From an uncultured Caulobacterales bacterium (GTDB lineage: Bacteria > Pseudomonadota > Alphaproteobacteria > Caulobacterales > Maricaulaceae), in contig CALLBD010000049.1 in the NCBI GenBank assembly GCA_938001915.1, positions 62,001-126,000 of the forward strand: DNA of 64,000 bases. Direction: 5' to 3'. Shown piece after piece: positions 28,482 through 37,120 of the stretch (the stretch's first letter is position 1; the number at the start of each line of letters is the position of its first letter). The notes under the pieces are model-generated. The model had not been told where the DNA came from. It searched no databases and saw only the letters and a program-made list of their open reading frames with translations. Position numbers and translations under genes: made by a program.

Positions 28482-28821
28482 GGTAAGACAGACGCCGGGC
28501 TGTCGGGACAAGAGAGAGAGAAAATCCTGACAGCCACGGCTCTGCTACGCACACCGTGGGCCTTTGCCAACCGCCTCATCCGTGCCAGGATAGAGCGGCT
28601 GCTGCGGCCATTTTTCGACAGGGAGAGCGTCGAGAAAACACGTCACGGAAGGGACGCGCGCAAGATGAGGGATAGGCGAGCGCGGTTGAACCAAAGCTGA
28701 ATAATTTCAAGGTATTGATGACAAAGCGTTCATCTTAAAGCCCAATTCTTACCCTTATTCCGTCATGATTCTTTGCAACTGTTTGGTTTCCTTCACAGCT
28801 CAAACAGTCTAACGCGCGCTC
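28482..28821 (+). other. Non-coding gap with hairpins after the LysM gene
   Basis: A 340-base gap. An 11-bp near-perfect hairpin (28498-28508 with 28525-28535, loop rich in GA repeats) lies 17 bases after the LysM stop, and a second stem CCACGG/CCGTGG (28534-28539 with 28554-28559) overlaps it. There is no U run, so it is not a classical terminator. A gene-like frame in the LysM phase (28482 to 28700, with TPWAFANRLIRARIERLLRP) has no ATG, GTG or TTG. No gene is assigned. Confidence 0.5.
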
Positions 28822-29979
28822 ATGTCTAAACTCATCAATCAACCCAGCTATTCTACGCGGCCCACCTTGCGTGTCGATCTCCCGCAGATTCGCGCGAATT
28901 ATGAATCCCTGAAATCCCGTGTTGGCGCGGCGAAGATTGGCGCCAGTGTGAAAGCCAATGCCTACGGTCTCGGCGCGGTCCCCGTGGCCAAAGCGCTTTA
29001 CGGCGCGGGCTGCCGGATTTTCTTCGTCGCGACAGCGGGCGAAGGCAAAATGCTGCGCGACGGCGTGGGCCCCAATTCCGCCATCTATGTTCTCAACGGC
29101 CCTGCCCCGCGCGACAAAGGCGTGTTGCTCGGCGCAAAGCTGAAGCCCGTCATCAACTCGCTCGAACAGGCGCGCTATTGGGCCAGCATTGCCCGCAGCG
29201 TCAATGAGCCCCCCTATACGGCCATTCACATCGACACTGGCATGAACCGCCTCGGCCTGAGCTTTGAAGACACCGTAGAACTCGGCCGCGATAAATCGCT
29301 GTGGAAGGCGCTCAACCCCGAATGGGTCATGAGCCACCTCGCCTGCGCCTCGGACGCTAAGAACCCCATGAATAAGACGCAGCTACAACGCTTCCGCAAA
29401 GCCGCCGCGCAGCTGCCCCTCACGCCGCTGTCGCTCGCGAATACGGCGGGCATATATCTCGGCAAGCCTTATCACTTCCAAATGGTCCGCCCTGGCATTG
29501 GCCTTTACGGCGGCGTGGCAACCCATAAGCCGGGCCAAGAAGTCACAAAACCCGTAGCGACCCTCCTCGCGCCAATCCTCCAAATCCGCTATATTAAAGC
29601 GGGCGAGCCCATCGGCTATAATGGCACCTATATCGCCCCGCGAGATATGCGCGTGGCCGTGGTCGGCGCAGGTTATGCGGACGGCGTCCCCGTCAATCAA
29701 AGCAATAGCGGCACCGCTATCCTGCATGATGAGGAAGTCAAAATCATTGGCCGCGTCAGCATGGACCTGACCATGATTGATGCAACAGACGCGAAACTCT
29801 CGGTCGAAGTCGGCGGCGTGGTTGTCTTTCGCGGGAAACATCTGGAAACAGAAGCCAATCAATCGGGCACCATTAATTATGAACTCCTCACCCGCCTCGG
29901 CCAACGCTGCCGCCGCGATTATTGGAAACCCAAAAGCAAAGACCTCGACGCGCCGAAAAAGGAGTTTCGGAAGCGTTAG
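28822..29979 (+). CDS. alr: Alanine racemase
   Basis: PLP enzyme interconverting L- and D-alanine, supplying D-Ala for MurF substrate. The PLP lysine is in SVKANAYGLGAVP near residue 35, and the second catalytic Tyr region appears as GRVSMDLTMIDATDA in the C-terminal half. At 385 residues, it is of usual length. Codon use is more G+C-rich than in its flanks. It lies alone, between two hairpin-rich gaps. Confidence 0.95.
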   Translation: MSKLINQPSYSTRPTLRVDLPQIRANYESLKSRVGAAKIGASVKANAYGLGAVPVAKALYGAGCRIFFVATAGEGKMLRDGVGPNSAIYVLNGPAPRDKGVLLGAKLKPVINSLEQARYWASIARSVNEPPYTAIHIDTGMNRLGLSFEDTVELGRDKSLWKALNPEWVMSHLACASDAKNPMNKTQLQRFRKAAAQLPLTPLSLANTAGIYLGKPYHFQMVRPGIGLYGGVATHKPGQEVTKPVATLLAPILQIRYIKAGEPIGYNGTYIAPRDMRVAVVGAGYADGVPVNQSNSGTAILHDEEVKIIGRVSMDLTMIDATDAKLSVEVGGVVVFRGKHLETEANQSGTINYELLTRLGQRCRRDYWKPKSKDLDAPKKEFRKR

Positions 29980-30465
29980 GGTGAGATTTGGGCAAGGGTC
30001 ATCGCTCACAGCCCTGGTTGAAACTATGGTTTCAACATGCGGGTCTGCCGATATTGACCTTGGGAAGTTAGGACTGCCCGCAGATGTGTCTCCCCGATGG
30101 AATACCAAGGGGTAGAAGAAGTTTTGTTTTACGCGAAGACTCGTGCATTTCGCTAACGCGAATTGCACCACCTGCGGCGATGGTTTTTGAAGAAGCGGCC
30201 CGTCTGTCCTACCAGTTGAGGCAACTCTGGCCTCAGGCATCGGCTCTCACTCCTAAAGCCCCGGCACCTCTTTAACTCTCACATCAAAACGCTCAGACCC
30301 ATCGTCCCTTGGTCCAGAAGGTGAGCTCCTACCTGTCCCATGACCAAAAGAACGCGTTTAGTGTGACATAGCTTTTGAAAGCGTGGATTATATTTTTTGA
30401 AAGCGCGGTTTTGTGGGGATATTGGCGGAAGAAAAACGGGATTAAGTTCGCCTACATCTACACCC
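29980..30465. other. Hairpin-rich non-coding gap after alr
   Basis: No credible gene in about 490 bases. It holds a perfect hairpin GTTGAAAC-TATG-GTTTCAAC (around 30018-30037), a second hairpin GTGCATTTCGC-TAAC with one mismatch (around 30144-30170), and a near-direct repeat TTTGAAAGCGYGG twice between about 30370 and 30410. A 285-residue antisense frame that covers part of it also runs over alr and is a shadow. The minus strand has a tRNA-like D-arm fragment, but no tRNA can be folded. Confidence 0.45.
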
Positions 30466-30584
30466 CCGTCATCCTCGGGTCGTTGTTTGCAGGCAAACAA
30501 CATAACCCGAGGATCCATTTTTCAGTCGGCGCATAGACCCTTGGGTTTGTTGTTTGATTCCAAACAATGACCCGAGTGTGACGG
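30466..30584. repeat. REP/BIME-like palindromic element
   Basis: Two adjacent imperfect palindromes. The first runs from ATCCTCGGGT (30471-30480) to ACCCGAGGAT (30505-30514) with inner arms GTTGTTTGC/GCAAACAAC; the second spans about 30540-30576 (CTTGGGT to CCCGAG with inner TTGTTTG/CAAACAA). Outer GTC-ATCCTCGGGT and CCCGAGTGTGAC also pair. CCTCGGG/CCCGAGG cores of this kind are frequent dispersed intergenic repeats in Alphaproteobacteria; copy number in this genome cannot be seen here. Confidence 0.7.
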
Positions 30585-30710
30585 TAAAAGAATATCCCAC
30601 TCCCCTAGCACCCTTACACACCTCAAAATACACTACCCCTAAAACCCGAACCATGTCATTCTGCTGCCAACTCATAGATTTTCGGCGATATCTGCCAAGC
30701 GAGAGAGATT

Positions 30711-31169
30711 ATGGACAGGAAAGACCGGCAAATCATACGCGCGCTGCAAGAAAATGGCCGTATGACCAATCAGGAGCTTGCGGATAAGGTGGGGCTATCT
30801 CCCTCGCCCTGCCTGCGTCGCTTACGCGCGCTGGAAAAATCGGGCGTTATCCGGGGCTATAGCGTCGAGGTGGACCGCGAGGCTTATGGCCTTCCCGTCA
30901 CGGTCTTTGTCCGCGTTAAACTCGACAAACACACCGAAGACACAGTGAGTAATTTTGAAGCCAAAGTTCGGAAGATTGAGAATATCGTGGAGTGCCATGT
31001 CATGACGGGACAATCCGATTACTTGCTGAAAGTTGTGATTGCAGATCTCGCGAGTTACGAAATTTTCGTGCGCAAAAATCTTCACCCCATTGGCGGCATT
31101 GCCTCTATCGACACCAGCTTTGCCTATGGTGAAGTGAAAAAGACCGCGGTGTTACCGAAGGTCGGGTAA
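30711..31169 (+). CDS. Lrp/AsnC-family transcriptional regulator
   Basis: Product of 152 residues with an N-terminal helix-turn-helix (DRQIIRALQENGRMTNQELA, LSPSPCLRRLRALEKSG) and a C-terminal RAM ligand-binding domain (VIRGYSVEVDREAYGL, ECHVMTGQSDYLLKVVI). Family members respond to amino acids and often control amino-acid metabolism or transport. The target is not evident; the convergent penicillin-acylase-like gene ends 6 bases away. Confidence 0.9.
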   Translation: MDRKDRQIIRALQENGRMTNQELADKVGLSPSPCLRRLRALEKSGVIRGYSVEVDREAYGLPVTVFVRVKLDKHTEDTVSNFEAKVRKIENIVECHVMTGQSDYLLKVVIADLASYEIFVRKNLHPIGGIASIDTSFAYGEVKKTAVLPKVG

Positions 31170-31175
31170 GCAGAC

Positions 31176-33341
31176 TCATCTCTCCCCCGGCGCATAATCC
31201 GCTGTGACCTCTCCCGCGAGAACCGCATCTAGGGTCATCGCAACCCGCTTATAGCCACCGTTCGAAAATAGCTCGACCTGATCGCTATAATGCGGCGAGG
31301 TTTCATCGAGGGTGGCGCTGCCGTAATTATGGATGCTGTCGACTATGCCGCTGCCGTCCTCGGCCCAATCTGCGACGATGATATGGGTATCACCCGCAAA
31401 GGCATTAAGGACACCCTCTTTGCCCACGCCGTCGCGGTCCGCGTATATCGCGCGCAGCACATCGGGCGCGCCGTCGAGCGGGACGCTGACATCGCCGCGA
31501 ATGAGGCGGTTCACCTGTCCCCATTCGGGGTCCATGCGGCCAAATTCTGCGCGAAGTTCTGCGGCGGTTTCTGCCAGAGCTGCCATCGCATCGTCGCGCT
31601 CTCGCTCCATATATTCATAGCCCAGCACGCGCGTGCCCGTGATGACCGCCAGCGCAGCCCCGCGACTGTCCCGCTTTGTGTCGCCATCCCAATTACGCAA
31701 AATCTCTTGCGCGGCCTGGACGGTCTCATCCTCTGACGGCGTGGTGACGAGCTCCACGACAAGCCCCATCAAATCGCTCTCAGGCGCATATTTCGTATCG
31801 GCACGGTAGCGAAGTAACTCGTCTCGGCTGATGGCCTCATCAGGGCTTAACAGCGCAAGCGCGCGTCGCGAGCGGTTGGTGATACGATCTTCAAGGCCAA
31901 AGGTTTCAGAGAAATCCGCACGTTTATTATTACAGGCTGCGTCGGTAATATTGAACGGCGTAGCATTGGCTGAGAAAACCCAGCCGCAAGGTGGATTCCA
32001 AATTTGCGGTAAATCACTGAGCGGACGAAAATCTTGCCAAATTAAATCCGAGCGGTCCCCTGGCAAAATCTCTTGCCATTTCGGGCCTTCAATGCGGCGC
32101 GGCATGCGAGCATTATACACCGCGCCGATATTGCCGTCTTTATCGCCATAGACGATATTAAACGACAGCACGCCTTGGCTTTCCAGCGCCGCGCGCCATT
32201 CATCCATTGTCGTGGCTTTATTCATCGCGAGCCATTGGTCTAGCGCGCCTAAACCGCCTGACTGTAATGTGCCTAACCCTGCGAAACGAATGGCGTAATG
32301 TCCCGTGGGCGTCGAGAGTACGGGGCCATGCTCGGACCACAACATATCGCGGGTGATAGGCAGGGAGAACGGCCCCCATAATTTTACTCGAAACTTTGCC
32401 TTCGAGCGCTCAAAGTCGACCCATTCTCCATCGAGCTTGTAGCTCTGCGGGTCGTCAATATCGTCTACCTCCAACGCATATATATCGATTAAATCGGGGC
32501 GATTGACCGTGTGGGTCCAGCCGAGGTTTGGGGTCACGCCTTGCGCCATAATCGGCACGCCCGGGAAGGTTCCGCCCAGCGTATTCATCCCCTCGTCGCT
32601 GACAAGATGCGCTTCATACCACGCATAAGGTCCTGTCATGGGTTGATGTGCGTTCGCGATGAGGCGCGTATGCCCATCTGAACTGCGCGAGGGGGCGACT
32701 GCAAAGGCGTTAGACCCGCGTACAGCGTCGGGAATATCCAGCGCCGATGTCTGGCCCCACGGCGAAACATTGGGGCGGTCTTCAGCGGTGAACAACTCTT
32801 CTAAATATCCATCCAAACGGTAGAAAAACGGCGTCGCCCAGGCAAAGCCCGCGAGAATATCTTGCTCTGTGACAGGCAGGATGTTGGGGAGGACGTCATC
32901 TGGATTATTCACGGCATAGAGGTTCAGCGCCGCCGCATAGGCGCGCGCGATGGCTTTTGCGTCTGAACTGACTTGCGTGTCATAATTTTCCATGACGCTC
33001 TGCTCGACCTTGAACAAATCATAGAGATAATCCTGCGGGGCAACGGCCTTGCCTTTATATTCCGTGCTGCGGCCGCGCGCGGCGATAAGCGTGTCCTGAA
33101 TGGTGGCCCAATCATCCTCGGCATGGGCATAGCCAAAGCCGAATGAGACATCCGCGTCGCGCTTACCGAAAATATGCGGGACGCCATAGGCGTCGCGGAT
33201 AATGCGGGCGTCATAAGCCTGTGCTGCCTGCCGCGCCAAATCATTATCGTAATGCGGCGCGCTGGGCGTTCGCAGATAAATAGCCGCCCCTATCACGCCA
33301 ATTGTCACGAGCGCCGCCGCGCCTAAAAGCCATTTTTTCAT
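31176..33341 (-). CDS. Penicillin acylase-family Ntn hydrolase (possible acyl-homoserine-lactone acylase)
   Basis: Exported N-terminal nucleophile hydrolase of 721 residues. An N-terminal hydrophobic segment (residues 5-22) is a signal peptide or anchor, followed by the alpha chain, and the conserved cleavage site RGSNAFAV in which Ser210 would become the nucleophile. NAHQPMTGPYAWYEAHL and WTHTVNRPDLID are typical beta-chain motifs. Substrates of the family include penicillins, acyl-homoserine lactones and aliphatic amides; which applies is unknown. It is convergent with the Lrp gene. Confidence 0.88.
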   Translation of the reverse strand: MKKWLLGAAALVTIGVIGAAIYLRTPSAPHYDNDLARQAAQAYDARIIRDAYGVPHIFGKRDADVSFGFGYAHAEDDWATIQDTLIAARGRSTEYKGKAVAPQDYLYDLFKVEQSVMENYDTQVSSDAKAIARAYAAALNLYAVNNPDDVLPNILPVTEQDILAGFAWATPFFYRLDGYLEELFTAEDRPNVSPWGQTSALDIPDAVRGSNAFAVAPSRSSDGHTRLIANAHQPMTGPYAWYEAHLVSDEGMNTLGGTFPGVPIMAQGVTPNLGWTHTVNRPDLIDIYALEVDDIDDPQSYKLDGEWVDFERSKAKFRVKLWGPFSLPITRDMLWSEHGPVLSTPTGHYAIRFAGLGTLQSGGLGALDQWLAMNKATTMDEWRAALESQGVLSFNIVYGDKDGNIGAVYNARMPRRIEGPKWQEILPGDRSDLIWQDFRPLSDLPQIWNPPCGWVFSANATPFNITDAACNNKRADFSETFGLEDRITNRSRRALALLSPDEAISRDELLRYRADTKYAPESDLMGLVVELVTTPSEDETVQAAQEILRNWDGDTKRDSRGAALAVITGTRVLGYEYMERERDDAMAALAETAAELRAEFGRMDPEWGQVNRLIRGDVSVPLDGAPDVLRAIYADRDGVGKEGVLNAFAGDTHIIVADWAEDGSGIVDSIHNYGSATLDETSPHYSDQVELFSNGGYKRVAMTLDAVLAGEVTADYAPGER

Positions 33342-33394
33342 GGCAGCAGCTTCACGCTCACGCCCACAGAAATCAAGGGACGTTTTTGAATAGG

Positions 33395-33925
33395 CTAGGC
33401 GCGGGGACGTTTGCGAGAAAGGGTGCCCTTAAATCCTGTGAAATAGCCGAGGATAGAAAAGAGAAAGCCAAGGAACAGGCTAGAGGATTTGGCTTTGGGG
33501 TGGACGGTATTGAGGATAGCCGATTGCGCGGGGTTTTTTGGGTTCACGAAAATGGGATATTGCCCGCCATCTTGTTGCGTCCTGAGAAGATCCGTGACGA
33601 CTTTATCTGTCTCATCTGCATGGGGGCTCGCTTTGTCATGCAAACGATATCGCATGCCCTTGAACGCCCGCCCTTCCCAGTCGAAACTATAGATCACATC
33701 AATCGTATATGATTTACCGCCTTTGTCATTCACATGCGTGTTTATCGCGGCGCGCTCAACCTGCGCGAGATGCGGTACCCAATTTTTAAGGGCGCGCTCA
33801 TCCCAGGTGATTTTCAAGACATGCGCGAAAGCCCCAAGCCCGATTAAGATCATTAGGGCGCCAATCAATGTCCCGGCCTTTTTAGACTTGAGGAGCTTTA
33901 AACTTTGCCGAGGACTAAATCGCAT
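33395..33925 (-). CDS. DUF3592-type membrane protein
   Basis: Product of 176 residues with one N-terminal membrane segment (about residues 18-37) and another near the C-terminus (FLGFLFSILGYFTGFKG). The region between carries YSFDWEGRAFKGMRYR and YPIFVNPKNPAQSAI, which fits DUF3592 proteins. Function unknown. It lies between the acylase gene and a divergent DUF533 gene. Confidence 0.7.
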   Translation of the reverse strand: MRFSPRQSLKLLKSKKAGTLIGALMILIGLGAFAHVLKITWDERALKNWVPHLAQVERAAINTHVNDKGGKSYTIDVIYSFDWEGRAFKGMRYRLHDKASPHADETDKVVTDLLRTQQDGGQYPIFVNPKNPAQSAILNTVHPKAKSSSLFLGFLFSILGYFTGFKGTLSRKRPRA

Positions 33926-34074
33926 GCCCCTGCTATTCCTTACAGAGAAAAATCAATCAAGTGGTGGGCTGTTTTCCGTACAGCTCAGCTTCAGCTTGGC
34001 GGGCTTAAAAATTAGAAGCATTTGAATGCGTGCCTCTCTCTCGCTATGAGAGATTAAACTTAAAGGAGTTCCTC

Positions 34075-34812
34075 ATGTCACAAGACGTCGCCGCCACAGC
34101 CCAAGCTCTCTTGGATCAAATCCTCGGAGCAGGACAAGACCTTGTAAAGAAAGCCAAAAATACCGACACAAGCGAGCTCACAGAGAAAGGCGCGGAACTC
34201 ACGGCCAAGGGCAAAGAGCTATTTAAACAGGGCGAAGATGCGCTCGCCGAGAAGCTCGGCATGGGCGATGACGCCGAATCGCGCAAAAAATTACGTATCG
34301 GAACCGCCGCCGCAGCGGGCGCGCTCGCCCTGCTTCTTAGAAATCGCTCCAACCGCAAGCTTGCAGCGCTCGGCGGATTGGGCGGCCTTGGCTATATCGC
34401 TTATAAGGCCCAACAAGCGGGTAAGCTGCCAAAATCCATGGATGAGGTGATGGGCCTCATCAATGGGCAAGCGCAACCAAACCGCGGCGAGGCCTTGCTT
34501 GTCGCTATGGTATCGGCCGCCAAAGCGGATGGCGATATTTCACCCGATGAAATGGCGATGCTAGACGCGCTGGACGGCGTAGCCTCCGAGGATGTCCAAG
34601 CTGTCCTCGCGGATGAGGCGGACCCCAAAGCCGTAGCAGCCTATGCGAAAAACACACAAATGGCGCTAGAAATTTACGGCGTGTCTTGCCGAATCGCCAA
34701 TGGGCTAAACCCGCGCGAAAGAAATTATCTCGACCGATTGGCGATGGAGCTTCGTCTTGACCCCGATGCCGCCGCCCAGGTCGAAACCGAGGTACGGACG
34801 GGTAGTGTTTAA
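34075..34812 (+). CDS. DUF533/YebE-like TerB-type protein
   Basis: Product of 245 residues. An Ala/Lys-rich amphipathic N-terminal third is followed by a short hydrophobic stretch (AAAAGALALLLRNR) and a C-terminal tellurite-resistance-like helical domain (VAMVSAAKADGDISPDEMAM, YGVSCRIANGLNPRERNYLDRLAM) that defines DUF533. The ATG at 34075 has GGAG 6 bases before it; a longer frame start 45 bases upstream lacks one. Its stop overlaps the next gene by 8 bases. No role is known for the family. Confidence 0.8.
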   Translation: MSQDVAATAQALLDQILGAGQDLVKKAKNTDTSELTEKGAELTAKGKELFKQGEDALAEKLGMGDDAESRKKLRIGTAAAAGALALLLRNRSNRKLAALGGLGGLGYIAYKAQQAGKLPKSMDEVMGLINGQAQPNRGEALLVAMVSAAKADGDISPDEMAMLDALDGVASEDVQAVLADEADPKAVAAYAKNTQMALEIYGVSCRIANGLNPRERNYLDRLAMELRLDPDAAAQVETEVRTGSV

Positions 34813-35201
34813 CACGCTGCGTAAAGCACTATTGATGGCTGCCGTCCTCACGGGGGCGGCATGTACCGCGCCGAGTACGCCTTCCCAGCAACATCAAAAT
34901 CAGCCGCACCTACCCTCGCCCGGCTTCCCCCTAAGCGAATCCCCTACAAACGCCCGGTTTTGCGGTGTGCGGCAAGTAGGCGGCGGCGCAGATATTTGCG
35001 AGGCAGGCGAGTTCTGCCGCCGCACAATTGGCGATTCATGCGGCGCAGCAGATGCCGCCCGGCATATGCTCACCCATCCCAGACATTTGCACAGAGCAAT
35101 ATGATCCCGTCTGCGGCTGTGGTGGACGCACCTATAGCAATGAATGCGTCGCCAATTCTAATGGCGTCAGCGCCTCCTATGCGGGTAAATGTAAATCATA
35201 A
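34805..35201 (+). pseudogene. Kazal-type protease-inhibitor lipoprotein, frameshifted
   Basis: The 5' part, from a GTG at 34805 overlapping the DUF533 stop, encodes a lipoprotein signal with lipobox TGAAC and then a Cys-rich stretch RFCGVRQVGGGADICEAG and IGDSCGAADA. A single extra C in the run near 35058-35060 then breaks the frame. The next frame carries PGICSPIPDICTEQYDPVCG and GGRTYSNECVANSNGVSASY, a textbook Kazal domain ending GKCKS and TAA at 35201. Removing one C joins both parts. Either a recent frameshift, a sequencing error, or rarely a recoding site. Confidence 0.8.
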
Positions 35202-35265
35202 GCTCGCATATCCGCTCAACGTAAATTCACGTTTCCCTTCTGCCCAAACATGCTAAACACCCTGC

Positions 35266-36453
35266 ATGTTCCATCACTTCTTCTCAGAACTCCGCCGCGC
35301 CCGTGTTCCTGTTTCTATTCGGGAATATCTAACGCTACTGGAAGGCGTTGAGAAGGATGTCCCCAATGAGAGCCTAGACGGATTTTACTATCTCTCGCGC
35401 ACAGCCCTGGTAAAAGATGAGCGGGACCTCGATAAATTCGACCAAGTGTTCAGCCATGTTTTCCGCGGTGTTGATTATCTCGGCGATATTTTCGGGACAG
35501 AGGACGCCAATATCCCCGCAGACTGGCTCAAGAAAATGGCGGAGCTTCACCTCTCTCCCGAAGAAATGGCAGAGATTGAAGCCTTGGGTGATTTCGACAA
35601 AATCATGGAAGCCCTGAAAGAGCGCCTAGAAAATCAAGACAAGCGCCACGAGGGCGGAAATAAAAATATCGGCACGGCCGGCAAATCGCCCTTTGGGGCC
35701 TATGGCTATAATCCCGAAGGCGTGCGCATTGGCCAAAAAGAAGGCCGTCACGGCAGAGCCGTCAAGGTATGGGACAAGCGCGTTTTCAAAAACCTCGATG
35801 GCGATAAGGAAATCGGCACGCGTAATATCAAAGTCGCCTTGCGCAGATTGCGTAAATTCGCGCGTGATGGTGCCGCCGATGAGCTTGACCTTGCGGGCAC
35901 AATTAAAGGCACGGCGAAACAAGGCTGGCTTGATATTAAAATGCGCCCCGAGCGCCGAAATGCCGTTAAAGTCATGGCCTTTTTTGACATTGGCGGATCA
36001 ATGGATGGCCATATTAAACAGGTCGAAGAATTATTCTCCGCCGCCCGCACGGAATTTAAACGGCTCGAATATTTTTATTTTCATAATTGCCTCTATGAGC
36101 AGGTATGGAAAGATAATATCCGCCGCATGACCGAAATTACGCCCACATGGGATGTGTTCCATAAATTCGGCAGCGACCACCGCGTAGTCATGGTCGGTGA
36201 TGCCGCAATGAGCCCCTATGAAATCGCTATGCGCGGGGGCTCTGTTGAGCATTGGAACGAAGAACCCGGTGCTGTTTGGCTCAAACGCCTCGTCGAAATT
36301 TACCCTCATCTCGTTTGGATTAACCCGACAGAAGAAAAATACTGGGCCTATTCACAATCTACAAAAATGATACAGGAAATCATCGGCGAGGACCGCATGT
36401 TTCCGATGACTTTGACGGGATTGGAATCCGCCATGAAGGAATTAGCGCGGTAA
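35266..36453 (+). CDS. CoxE-like VWA-domain protein
   Basis: Cytoplasmic protein of 395 residues. The N-terminal FFSELRRARVPVSIREYLTL and YLSRTALVKDERDLDKFDQV are the hallmark of the CoxE/VWA group that partners MoxR AAA ATPases. The C-terminal VWA-like domain carries MAFFDIGGSMDGHIKQ (a degenerate metal-site motif, with DIGGS for DxSxS) and VMVGDAAMSPYEI. MoxR partners usually sit next door; none is present here. Role: probable assembly chaperone for a metalloenzyme, inferred. Confidence 0.85.
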   Translation: MFHHFFSELRRARVPVSIREYLTLLEGVEKDVPNESLDGFYYLSRTALVKDERDLDKFDQVFSHVFRGVDYLGDIFGTEDANIPADWLKKMAELHLSPEEMAEIEALGDFDKIMEALKERLENQDKRHEGGNKNIGTAGKSPFGAYGYNPEGVRIGQKEGRHGRAVKVWDKRVFKNLDGDKEIGTRNIKVALRRLRKFARDGAADELDLAGTIKGTAKQGWLDIKMRPERRNAVKVMAFFDIGGSMDGHIKQVEELFSAARTEFKRLEYFYFHNCLYEQVWKDNIRRMTEITPTWDVFHKFGSDHRVVMVGDAAMSPYEIAMRGGSVEHWNEEPGAVWLKRLVEIYPHLVWINPTEEKYWAYSQSTKMIQEIIGEDRMFPMTLTGLESAMKELAR

Positions 36454-36496
36454 ACTGGCGCCACATCAATTAAATAGATAAACACTGGAGAGTTTC

Positions 36497-37042
36497 ATGA
36501 AATATACGCTTTTTGCGGCCGCGGCCGCCCTAACGCTGACGGCTTGCGCGGCCAAAACACCTGAGGTCGAAGGAGGTGAACCTGTGTCCGCCAAAGCTAA
36601 TGGGACATGGCTCGCCAAAAATGCAAAGGCAGAGGGCGTCGTGACCACTGAATCGGGTCTGCAATATAAAGTCATCCAAGACGGCTTAGAAAACGGCGCG
36701 GTTGCGGCACCCGGGCAAGGCATTGCGGCGCATTATCACGGTGTTTTCACTGACGGGAAAGTTTTCGATAGTTCATATAATCGTGGCCAGCCGCTTGTTG
36801 GACCATCAAACGGCTTCATTGCCGGTTGGAACGAAGCCCTCGGAGAGATGAAAGTTTGCGAAGCGCGCACCCTCTACATTGGGCCAGATTTAGGCTATGG
36901 CGATGCGGATAGAGGTCCAATTCCTGGCGGATCAACCCTAGTGTTTAATATGCAAGTTTTGGCCGTGCAGCCCGATCCAGACTCAGACGCAATATTTAAT
37001 TGTCCGGATGAAAAAATTCTTGCTGGTCCTGAAGCTTACTAG
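36497..37042 (+). CDS. FKBP-type peptidyl-prolyl cis-trans isomerase lipoprotein
   Basis: Lipoprotein of 181 residues with lipobox LTAC near residues 14-17. The FKBP domain follows: ESGLQYKVIQDG, then the active-site strand VFTDGKVFDSSYNRGQPL and FIAGWNEALGEMK, and YIGPDLGYGDADRGPIPGGS. It should catalyse proline isomerisation in the periplasm. GAGAG precedes the ATG. A rho-independent terminator is 27 bases downstream of the stop. Confidence 0.92.
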   Translation: MKYTLFAAAAALTLTACAAKTPEVEGGEPVSAKANGTWLAKNAKAEGVVTTESGLQYKVIQDGLENGAVAAPGQGIAAHYHGVFTDGKVFDSSYNRGQPLVGPSNGFIAGWNEALGEMKVCEARTLYIGPDLGYGDADRGPIPGGSTLVFNMQVLAVQPDPDSDAIFNCPDEKILAGPEAY

Positions 37043-37068
37043 CGAATAGCTTTCAGGACATACGCATA

Positions 37069-37101
37069 AAAAAAGCCGCCCATCATTGGGGCGGCTTTTC
37101 G
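37069..37101. terminator. Bidirectional rho-independent terminator
   Basis: AAAAAGCCGCCC, a six-base loop and GGGCGGCTTTT form a strong GC hairpin flanked by A and T runs on both sides. It sits between the 3' ends of the FKBP gene (plus) and the convergent TadG gene (minus) and can stop transcription in both directions. Confidence 0.93.
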
Positions 37102-37120
37102 GTTTTATAAATAACCTATC

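Noticed and set aside
29383-30240. Minus-strand 285-codon frame over alr and the gap
   Set aside because: It runs antisense to a clear alanine racemase gene and has no start context; treated as a shadow.
30140-30245. tRNA-like stretch on the minus strand
   Set aside because: D-arm-like text is present, but the anticodon and T stems do not pair and no acceptor stem closes it.
29980-30250. Permuted two-piece tmRNA of the alphaproteobacterial type
   Set aside because: No tag reading frame ending in a typical hydrophobic AA tail and no acceptor pieces could be found.
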